64,000 bases of DNA from Oncomelania hupensis (taxonomy: Eukaryota; Mollusca; Gastropoda; Littorinimorpha; Pomatiopsidae): contig CM072525.1 in the NCBI GenBank assembly GCA_036898135.1, positions 54,192,299-54,256,298 of the forward strand. The letters run 5' to 3'. A program made the translations under genes and the position numbers. Within the stretch, counting starts at the first letter, position 1. Each line of letters begins with the position of its first letter. The notes under the pieces were generated by a model that was given only the letters and a program-made list of their open reading frames with translations, made no database searches and was not told the origin of the DNA. This document shows positions 55,999 to 64,000 of the stretch, in pieces.

Positions 55999-57411
55999 TG
56001 TGACGACACGAGTTTCAGCAGTAACAGAGAGAGCTATATTTTGTGCGAAGTTGCACTTCTCTGTTACGTAGTGTACATAGATAGCTTGACCGTTTTCTTT
56101 ATTGCGTACGAAAGAATGCAATAGCCGTAAGTCCCGTGCGTATCGTAGTAAATAGGGGTATGCAGAATAAGAATAGGGCTACTGACGAGAACTCGACTGT
56201 TTTGCTTGTGGCCTGGGTGCATTTGGTAAGGCAGAGTGATTTTGGTGCTTTTTGCGTGAGGTCGGCTCTAATCAGGCAGTATCCCTGTGACTGTGTGTCT
56301 ATTAGAACTAGGTGTCTGTGTTGGAAGGGTGTGTATCGTTGGTTCGAGCCACCCAAGGTCTTACGCCCTCGTCGGGGTAAGAATGCTTAGAGTCCGAAAG
56401 TGAGGAGGATTGTAATTGCCATTTATGAGATAAATGTAGAATTCCTTCCTAAGGTGGTGTGGTTCTCTATTGAACACCTACCGAGGCTCAAGGTCTTTTG
56501 AAGAATTGAGATGTCCTTATCCTCGTCATTGTTATTGTTGTGAGAATAACTAGCAAATAGCCAGACACGAAATTAACTCTCAGGACTAACCACTGTGTCA
56601 TCTGTGTTGTGTTGTTCTGTGTTGGGGAAAGGTGTGTCACAAGCTGGGGCCTAAGACGGTTTGGGCTGTCATCATCTGTTATCATCTGTATCATCTGTAT
56701 TACGCTGTTTAATCCCTTACCGATGTAGTTGTGTTCCACCACACCATTGCCACTTTGCGCGGACGTGCATCTGTGTTGTAACCCTTGCCTCTACAGTTGG
56801 GGAGCGTGGAAGTAAACTCCGCCACTACTGCTTGTTTTGCCTCAGTATCGTGGGCGTCGCCATTTATTACAGGAACTCCACGCACCACACTCACGCACAC
56901 ACAGACTTGCACAGCGCCACACATAAAAACATACTTCATTTAGTTAATAAAAATCATCCATTATATTGTGAAAATAACTGTTTAGCTCCTACTGAGCTAC
57001 GTGCAAAAGACGTTTTGAACAGTGCTTCTTCAGTTCTGCAGTTTAACTTGGACAGTAGTTCGAAGATTACAGATTCACAGCTCCATTATTTCTTAGTTGG
57101 AAATTTAGTATTTTGAACTGATTGCTGATTGATATTTTGTTGTGCATTTTGTGAAAAATCTGTTGATGTTTAGTTCTGTTTTGGGTTGAACAAAGGGAGG
57201 TAATTGTTAGTTAATACTGGGGTGGGGGGGGGGGGCTTGATAGGGGTGGAGGGTGGTTAGTTCCCCATTGTCCTGTTCTTGTATGTAAATTGTTGAATAA
57301 AAGAGTGTGACTGTTATTCTGGCATTTTTGTGTTAGTTTATTTTGTTTGAGTTTATCTTATTCACTCGTTGCATGTGCTGACATCACGGAACCCGCTCGG
57401 GTGACGTGACA
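55999..57411 (+). mobile_element. Solo LTR with 5-bp target duplication
   Basis: The 1413-bp segment begins TGTGACGACACGAG and ends GGGTGACGTGACA. It is flanked by CTAGG on both sides (55994-55998 and 57412-57416) and interrupts a 60-bp tandem unit. An AATAAA signal lies near 57295, about 115 bp before the end. Small frames inside resemble no known protein. It is most simply explained by LTR-LTR recombination. Confidence 0.85.
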
Positions 57412-57575
57412 CTAGGCGATTTAAGCAAGGGAAATAAGTTCTATTATGCAGGTTTCAATCTTAGGCTTAAGCTAGGCGATTTAAGCAAGGGAGATAAGTA
57501 CTGTTATGCAGGTTTCAATCTTAGGCTTAAGCTAGGCGATGTAAGCAAGGGAGATAAGTACTCAGTTTCAATCTT
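57412..57575 (+). repeat. 60-bp minisatellite, right part
   Basis: Two to three further units of the array at 55855-55998. Confidence 0.85.
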
Positions 57576-57709
57576 AGCGGGGTGGGCAAGATAAAGTAGC
57601 CATTTTTCACTTAGCAGTATAATCGCTCTAGTGATTTAGTGTTATTGAAGGTCCCCAATCCTTTCTCCCCTGGGATGTTTATCCCCCTTAGGTGTGTGTG
57701 GACGTTAAA

Positions 57710-58705
57710 CGTCAAGGTTCATTCATTCCACACATCCCTTCAGAGTTCTATCAAGGTTTCATTCATTCCACACATCCCTTACTGGTCCTGATTTGGCTCG
57801 GAAGAGTCCGCTGGACCTAAAGCAATAACCTTGTATTGTATTGTACACAACCCTTAAAACAGAGTTCTATCAAGGTTCATTCATTCCACACATCCCTTCA
57901 AACAGAGTTCTATCAAGGTTCATTCATTCCACACAACCCTTCAAACAGAGTTCTATCAAGGTTCATTCATTCCACACATCCCTTAAAACAGTTCTATCAA
58001 GGTTCATTCATTCCACACATCCCTTCAAACAGAGTTCTATCAAGGTTCATTCATTCCACACATCCCTTCAAACAGAGTTCTATCAAGGTTCATTCATTCC
58101 ACACATCCCTTCAGAGTTCTATCAAGGTTAGTTCATTCCACACATCCCTTCAAACAGAGTTCTATCAAGGTTCATTCATTCCACACATCCCTTAAAACAG
58201 AGTTCTATCAAGGTTAGTTCATTCCACACATCCCTTAAAACAGAGTTCTATCAAGGTTCATTCATTCCACACATCCCTTCAAACAGAGTTCTATCAAGGT
58301 TCATTCATTCCACACATCCCTTCAAACAGAGTTCTATCAAGGTTCATTCATTCCACAGATCCCTTAAAACAGTTCTATCAAGGTTCATTCATTCCACACA
58401 TCCCTTCAAACAGAGTTCTATCAAGGTTCATTCATTCCACACATCGCTTCAGAGTTCTATCAAGGTTCATTCATTCCACACATCCCTTCAGAGTTCTATC
58501 AAGGTTCATTCATTCCACACATCCCTTCAGAGTTCTATCAAGGTTCATTCATTCCACACATCCCTTCAGAGTTCTATCAAGGTTAGTTCATTCCACACAT
58601 CCCTTCAAACAGAGTTCTATCAAGGTTCATTCATTCCACACATCCCTTAAAACATAGTTCTATCAAGGTTCATTCATTACACACATCCCTTCAAACAGAG
58701 TTCTA
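57710..58705 (+). repeat. 43-bp minisatellite in intron 3
   Basis: About 22 units of CACACATCCCTTCAAACAGA followed by GTTCTATCAAGGTTCATTCA, with frequent loss of CAAACAGA. A short retroposon sits at 57784-57844 between two units. Confidence 0.9.
57784..57844 (+). mobile_element. Short (about 60-bp) retroposon copy in the 43-bp array
   Basis: GGTCCTGATTTGGCTCGGAA through GCTGGACCTAAAGCAATAAC with an (ATTGT)n tail. Flanks ACACATCCCTTA and ACACAACCCTTA suggest a target duplication, weakened by the surrounding tandem repeat. Confidence 0.65.
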
Positions 58706-58970
58706 ATTTGTGAACGCACGCATTCAATCGCACGGACTTTTAAAGATCCATATGCTCGTGTCCTAGACGTGCGAGACCCGGCTACAGAAATACACCCAAC
58801 AAGCACCAGGTCCCGTCTCTTCCATGCCCAGTTGTTGTGGTCAGGCGTCAGACTATGCGCCCAAAGGCTGCAAGTGGGCGCGTCTTGCGGCTTGAGTTAG
58901 ACCCTGAGCAGTTCTCAAGCTGGGAAAGCGCTATATGAAAACGATAAAATAAAATAAAGAAAACGGAATA
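58706..58970 (+). mobile_element. SINE B, 5'-truncated copy
   Basis: Matches the SINE B body: ACTTTTAAAGATCC...GTGTCCTAGACG, GGCGTCAGACTATGCGCCC, GGCTTGAGTTAGACCCTG and the AGCGCTATATGAAAA end with a short AT-rich tail. The tRNA head is missing. Confidence 0.75.
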
Positions 58971-59002
58971 ACTGCTGCTTGTCGCTCTTACTTCTTACAC
59001 AG

Positions 59003-59083
59003 GACTGGATCTCAATAGCAATTGCTCATCGGACCCCTACTCATGCAGAATGGGCACTCTTTGTGCCTCCGACAACACCTGCA
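59003..59083 (+). CDS. Exon 4 in window, four-Cys module
   Basis: The 81-nt exon (27 codons) is phase 1-1. Its acceptor has a good pyrimidine tract (CGCTCTTACTTCTTACACAG) and its donor is GTAAGT. It encodes LDLNSNCSSDPYSC, then RMGTLC, ASDNTC: spacing C-x6-C-x5-C-x5-C, the same as exon 3. Unlike exons 2 and 3 its acceptor is not inside an array, but its donor is the start of one: the following intron repeats the exon end and donor many times. NCS is a possible glycosylation site. It belongs to the same modular protein; whether it is constitutive or alternative cannot be judged. Confidence 0.75.
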
Positions 59084-60895
59084 GTAAGTACGTCATGTAT
59101 CCTTAACAACACATGTAGTGAGTACGTCATGCATGTTGTGGGCTTGACACCTGTAGTAAGTACTTCATTGTATTTTGTAGATTTGGCACCTGTCCTTTGG
59201 GGATATTGGACTCTTTCTGCCAAATGTTCAATAGGACTTTCTATGGTATTATTATTTATTAGTGTAGGCATTTTATACGCATGTTTTTTTAAAAAATATT
59301 TTATAATGATGTTTATATTTTTTTTAACAGCGTCCCTTGCATGGGATGCCTTTATAGGAAAGTGATCAGCTAGGGTTGTTTCAGCAGATCTTTTATATGG
59401 ATCATGAGTGCCCTCTTTCAACCAAGTTGTGGTCCTGATTCGGCTCTTCGCAGTCCGCTGGACCCTGTAAACAATTACTAACTATCCTTCACAACACCTA
59501 TTAGTAAATACGCCATGCATGTTGTGGACATGACACCTGTGGTAGGTACGTCATGTATAATTTACAACACCTTTAGGAAATACGTCATGCATGTTGTAGA
59601 CTTGACACCTGTAGTAAATACGTCATGTATCATTTACAACACCTTTAGGAAATACGTCATGCATGTTGTAGACTTGACACCTGTGGTAAGTACGTCATGT
59701 ATCATTTACAACACCTTTAGGAAATACGTCATGCATGTTGTAGACTTAACACCTGTAGTAAATACTTCATGTATAATGTAGACTGTAGTGAGACATCATG
59801 CATGTTGTAGACTTGACACCTGTAGTGAGACGTCATGCATGTTGTAGACTTGACATCTGTAGTAAATACGTCATGTATCATTTACAACACCTTTAGGAAA
59901 TACGTCATGCATGTTGTAGACTTGACACCTGTGGTAAGTACGTCATGTATCATTTACAACACCTTTAGGAAATACGTCATGCATGTTGTAGACTTAACAC
60001 CTGTAGTAAATACCTCATGTATAATGTAGACTGTAGTGAGACATCATGCATGTTGTAGACTTGACACCTGTAGTGAGACGTCATGCATGTTGTAGACTTG
60101 ACATCTGTAGTGAGATGTCATGCATGTTGTAGACTTGATTCCTATAGTAAATACGTCATGCATGTTGTAGACTTGATACCTTTAGTAAATACGTCATGCA
60201 GGTTGTAGACTTGACACCTGTAGTATATACGTCATGCATATCGTAGACTTGACACCTGTAGTAAATACATCATGCATGTTGCAGACTTGACATCTTTAGT
60301 AAATACATCATGCATGTTGTAGACTTGACACCTGTAGTAAATACGCCATGTGGACAGACATCTGTAGTAAATACGTCATGATGACTTGACACCTGTAGTA
60401 AATACGTCATGAAGACTTGACACCTGTAGTAAATACGTCAGGAAGACTTGACACCTGTAGTAAGTACGTCATGTGGACAGACATCTGTAGTAAATACGTC
60501 ATGTAGACGTGACACTTGCAGTAAATACGTCATGTGGACAGACATCTGTAGTAAATACGTCATGAAGACCTGACACCTGTAGTAAATACGTCATGTGGAC
60601 AGACATCTGTAGTAAATACGTCATGAAGACTTGACACCTGCAGTAAATACGTCATGTGGACAGACATCTGTAGTAAAGACGTCATGAAGACTTGACACCT
60701 GCAGTAAATATGTCATGTGGACAGACATCTGTAGTAAATACGTCATGAAGACTTGACACCTGCAGTAAATACGTCATGTGGACAGACATCTGTAGTAAAG
60801 ACGTCATGAAGACTGGACACCTGCAGTAAATACTTCATGTGGACAGACATCTGTAGTAAATACGTCATGAAGACCTGCAGTAAGTACTTTATGTA
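59084..60895 (+). repeat. Minisatellite carrying copies of the exon 4 end and splice donor
   Basis: Units of about 30-60 bp repeat ACACCTG(T/C)A-GTAA(G/A)TACGTCATG, which is the end of exon 4 plus its donor and intron start. The first copy after the exon (AACACATGTA-GTGAGTACGTCATG, about 59108) and the AGTAAGTAC units keep good donors; many later ones read GTAAATAC. About 59170-59480 is non-repeat sequence including a short retroposon. Confidence 0.85.
59431..59475 (+). mobile_element. Short retroposon core, variant form
   Basis: GGTCCTGATTCGGCTCTTCG followed by CAGTCCGCTGGACCCTGTAA. This is the same variant as the two cores at 20771-20899 (minus strand). Confidence 0.6.
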
Positions 60896-60939
60896 GGGAG
60901 ACAAAAAGTTTGGTCAGGGCACAAGTGATAAAGGTATCG

Positions 60940-61965
60940 CTGGCCTAAAGTGCTGGGACTAAAGTGTATTGATAGAGATAAACTAAAGTGTATTGATAGA
61001 GATGGACTAAAAGTGTATTGACAGAGATGGACTAAAGTGTATTGATAGACATGGACTAAAGTGTACTGATAGACATGGACTAAAGTGTACTGATAGACAT
61101 GGACTAAAGTGTACTGATAGACATGGGACTAAAGTGTACTGATAGACATGCACAAAAAGTGTATTGATAGACATGGACTAAAGTGTACTGATAGACATGG
61201 ACTAAAGTGTACTGATAGACATGGACTAAAGTGTATTGATAGACATGGACTAAAGTGTATTGATAGACATGGACTAAAGTGTATTGATAGACATGGACTA
61301 AAGTGTATTGATAGACATGGACTAAAGTGTATTAATAGACATGGACTAAAGTGTACTGATAGACATGGACTAAAGTGTACTGATAGACATGGACTAAAGT
61401 GTATTGATAGACATGGACTAAAGTGTACTGATAGACATGGGACTAAAGTGTACTAATAGAGATGGACTAAAGTGTATTGATAGACACGGACTAAAGTGCA
61501 TTGATAGACATGGACTAAAGTGTATTGATAGAGATGGACTAAAGTGTATTGATAGAGATGGACTAAAGTGTATTGATAGACATGGGACTAAAGTGTATTG
61601 ATAAGAGATGGACTAAATTGTATTGAGAGACATGGACTAAAGTGTATTGATAGAGATGGACTAAAGTGTACTGATAGACTGATAGACATGGACTAAAGTG
61701 TACTGATAGACATGGGACTAAAGTGTATTGATAGACATGGACTAAAGTGTATTGATAGAGATGGACTAAAGTGTATTGATAGACATGGACTAAAGTGTAT
61801 TGATAGTGATGGGACTAAAGTGTATTGATAGACATGGACTAAAGTGCATTGATAGACATGGACTAAAGTGTATTGATAGACACGGACTAAAGTGTATTGA
61901 TAGAGATGGACTAAAGTGTATTGATAGACATGGACTAAAGTGTATTGACAGAGATAGGACTAATC
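60940..61965 (+). repeat. 24-bp minisatellite in intron 4
   Basis: More than 40 units of TAGACATGGACTAAAGTGTA followed by TTGA. The multiple-of-three length creates spurious frames. Confidence 0.9.
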
Positions 61966-62025
61966 TTCATGCAAAAAAGTATTCCCCATTTGGTTGCTTG
62001 GCAACAGAAATGGGAAGTAAGCTAA

Positions 62026-62445
62026 CTTTATGAGAGAGAATTCATCGTCAAAACTAGTTTTAACATCTAGAGTTACATGTTGGGTAGCCTTGGACCGCAA
62101 CCAGCTCCAAAGAGTTATCAGTAGTGAGCTCATGGGTGCGCCCGCTGGTAAGATGCTCCCCACCTCAATACTGCCTGAGTCTTCCGAGAGGTTCAGTGAG
62201 TACTTCGGCTTGATCACGGGATTGTACGCGCCCGTCCGGAAGAGCGCTTTGGCTGCACTGGGATGGTTTTAGCATGGCTCCGTTGTTACCTCTCCTGCCA
62301 CACTCAGTCTGTCATTGTCAGGTCCGCACTCTTACCCTTGGACAATGTAGTACCACAAGGCCCAGTTTTTTGGCCCTGTCTTGCTTTCCAACATCTTTAT
62401 CATTTCTGTGCCGATGATTGTCACTTGCAAATGTCTGAATGCATA
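62026..62445 (+). pseudogene. LINE reverse transcriptase fragment (CR1/Jockey-like)
   Basis: About 62040-62215 encodes a pre-RT segment including LPESSERFSEYFGLI. About 62266-62440 encodes WLRCYLSCHTQSVIV, then VVPQGPVFWPCLAF and, after a deletion, YHFCADDCHLQMS. These correspond to the W-YLS-R-Q-V, G-PQGSVLGPLLF and YADD-LQ motifs of CR1/Jockey-type LINEs, with the catalytic Tyr of YADD changed to Cys. The copy is short, deleted and frame-broken. Confidence 0.65.
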
Positions 62446-62592
62446 GGTTCCATGGCCAGCTCAATGCATTAGTTCCATGGCCAGCTCAATGCATTAGTTC
62501 CATGTCCAGCTCAATGCATTAGTTCCATGTCCAGCTCAATGCATTAGTTCCATGGCCAGCTCAATGCATTAGTTCCATGGCCAGCTCAATGG
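62446..62592 (+). repeat. 25-bp minisatellite
   Basis: Six units of GTTCCATGGCCAGCTCAATG followed by CATTA. Confidence 0.85.
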
Positions 62593-62624
62593 TCACCAAC
62601 AAATCCAAAATGCGTGAAAAAAAA

Positions 62625-63240
62625 TGGCAGAGCTCATTTTGATTGATTTACGGAGCAGACCTCTATAGTCACTCAATGTCTGCCTCAGATCATTTTGATT
62701 GATTTACGGAACAGACCTCTATAGTCACTCAATGTCTGCCTCAGATCATTTTGATTGATTTACGGAACAGACCTCTAGTCACTCAATGTCTGCCTCAGAT
62801 CATCTTGATTGATTTACGGAACAGACCTCTATAGTCACTCAATGTCTGCCTCAGATCATTTTGATTGATTTACGGAACAGACCTCTAATCACTCAATGTC
62901 TGCCTCAGATCATTTTGATTGATTTACGGAACAGACCTCTAGTCACTCAATGTCTGCCTCAGATCATTTTGATTGATTTACGGAACAGACCTCTAATCAC
63001 TCAATGTCTGCCTCAGATCATCTTGATTGATTTACGGAACAGACCTCTAATCACTCAATGTCTGCCTCAGATCATCGTGATTGATTTACGGAACAGACCT
63101 CTAGTCACTCAATGTCTGCCTCAGATCATCTTGATTGATTTACGGAACAGACCTCTAGTCATTCAATGTCTACCTCAGATCATTTTGATTGATTTACGGA
63201 GCAGACCTCTAGTCACTCAATGTCTGCCTCAGATCATCAC
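62625..63240 (+). repeat. 54-bp minisatellite in intron 4
   Basis: About eleven units of GATCATTTTGATTGATTTAC followed by GGAACAGACCTCTAGTCACT and CAATGTCTGCCTCA. The multiple-of-three length gives an artefactual 133-codon frame. Confidence 0.9.
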
Positions 63241-63596
63241 AATGGATGTTTCAAGTCCATAATGTAGGGGTGCAACTTGGTGAGCGCTTTTTAGTGGAGA
63301 TGATGCAGATAAATCGTAGGTAAAGGTTATCGCAAAATCAAAGTCAATATAATATATTTTTAATCCTTTTATAAATCTTAATCTACACTGGGCATATATT
63401 TGCATGTAGACAATTATAAACAAGTTCCCTAAGGGTCATGCGAGTCATATGGTCCTACTTCTATAGTTCTCTTTGTGGTCCTGTAGATGATTTTACTGCT
63501 TGTGGTTCTCTAGACCTAAGCCAAGAGTCCTCACGACCGCTAAGCAAGAAAGTGTATACAATGTATCTGAAGAAGGCGCGCTGTGTGTGTGTGCAG
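63241..63596. other. End of intron 4
   Basis: No element recognised except AAGGGTCATGCGAGTCATAT near 63432, which resembles the end of the dispersed repeats at 24200 and 35960. The acceptor CTGTGTGTGTGTGCAG precedes exon 5. Confidence 0.4.
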
Positions 63597-63713
63597 GGAA
63601 GCCCGAGGGTTCACGGTGCCAAGCGGCGTTAGACTGCAGTGAAGGCTCCGAGTGCAGCGATGGAGAGTGCAAGTGTATCAAGGACGTCTCTGTTTCTTTA
63701 AACTCCAGATGTG
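63597..63713 (+). CDS. Exon 5 in window, Cys-rich EB-like module
   Basis: The 117-nt exon (39 codons) is phase 1-1, with acceptor GTGTGTGTGCAG and a weaker donor GTACAT. It encodes KPEGSRCQAALDC, then SEGSEC, SDGECKCIKDVSVS and LNSRC: spacing C-x5-C-x5-C-x4-C-x-C-x12-C. This six-Cys pattern, with the C-x-C pair and x12 to the last Cys, is the same as in exon 1, so the gene appears to mix six-Cys exons (1, 5) and four-Cys exons (2, 3, 4). The 3' intron begins with (TC)n. The reading frame continues in phase with the preceding exons when introns are removed. The product is probably extracellular. Confidence 0.75.
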
Positions 63714-63720
63714 GTACATC

Positions 63721-63797
<77 letters not shown>

Positions 63798-64000
63798 CCT
63801 GTCTGTCTCTCTCCCTGCCTGTCTGTCTCTCTCTTTGTCTTTCTCAGTCTCTCTATGTCTCTGTCTCTGTCTGCCTCTTTCTGTCTCTGTCTATCTGTCT
63901 GTCTCCTTGGCTATGTCTTTCTCTCTCTCTCTTTCTGTCTCTCTGTCTGCTGCTGTCTCTTTGGCTCTCTCTGTCTTTCTCTCTCTCCGACTCTCTCTTT
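63721..64000 (+). repeat. (TC)n/(TCTG)n microsatellite to window end
   Basis: Nearly pure TC to about 63785, then imperfect TCTCTGTCTG-type sequence. It begins 7 bp after the exon 5 donor. Confidence 0.9.

Noticed and set aside
56136..56390. 84-codon frame in the solo LTR
   Set aside because: Inside an LTR with no known domain; overlapping minus-strand frame of equal length suggests chance.
57710..58705. 43-bp array as another splice-acceptor-seeded array
   Set aside because: The unit has CAAACAG followed by AGTTC, but no exon edge with similar sequence was found nearby, so there is no evidence of origin from an exon.
24250..63240. CRISPR array
   Set aside because: All arrays are tandem repeats without unique spacers, in eukaryotic introns, and there are no cas genes.
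62861..63262. 133-codon repetitive frame
   Set aside because: 54-bp minisatellite artefact.

Overview
The window looks like animal DNA, most likely an invertebrate and plausibly a gastropod mollusc. It has long introns and consensus GT/AG splice sites around small cysteine-rich exons. It also holds tRNA-derived SINEs, an R2-like LINE, Ty3/Gypsy elements, hAT and PIF/Harbinger relics, and very many minisatellites. The species cannot be fixed from sequence alone. I see no bacterial operon, CRISPR array or functional RNA gene.

Layout. Positions 1-5641 hold the 5' part of a minus-strand Ty3/Gypsy-type element (LTR, leader, gag-protease-integrase reading frame running off the left edge). Positions 6.8-10.4 kb hold a decayed integrase followed by an env-like gene, both on the minus strand. 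Positions 10.4-15.2 kb hold a scrambled I-group LINE and a 75-bp tandem array whose units can fold as hairpins. Positions 15205-19482 are an inverted (palindromic) LTR element with an outward-ending LTR on each side. Positions 20.2-23 kb hold a terminal-inverted-repeat element and a tRNA-like SINE split by a fold-back element. Positions 24.2-31.2 kb are a 45-bp minisatellite interrupted by a recent LTR retrotransposon (24895-30888, 5-bp target duplication, nearly identical LTRs). Positions 31.2-33.2 kb hold LINE fragments.

From about 33 kb to the right edge a host gene runs on the plus strand. Five exons (34038-34184, 45389-45478, 49915-49995, 59003-59083, 63597-63713) are all multiples of three, all phase 1-1, and each encodes a small Cys-rich EB/EGF-like module. 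Its introns carry minisatellites, and four of these arrays contain copies of the neighbouring exon edge together with its splice site. Intron 1 holds an R2-like LINE (about 37844-43066). Intron 2 holds a minus-strand THAP-domain first exon. Intron 3 holds a hAT MITE with a nested SINE, a SINE with perfect target duplication, a Harbinger relic and a solo LTR with a 5-bp target duplication.

Recurring themes. (1) Minisatellites have grown out of splice junctions of one modular gene. (2) Three separate Gypsy-type elements have integrase upstream of the reverse transcriptase/RNase H position, the Gmr1-like order. (3) Mobile elements repeatedly sit inside tandem arrays. (4) A retroposed-looking element of only about 60 bp is present in at least seven copies.
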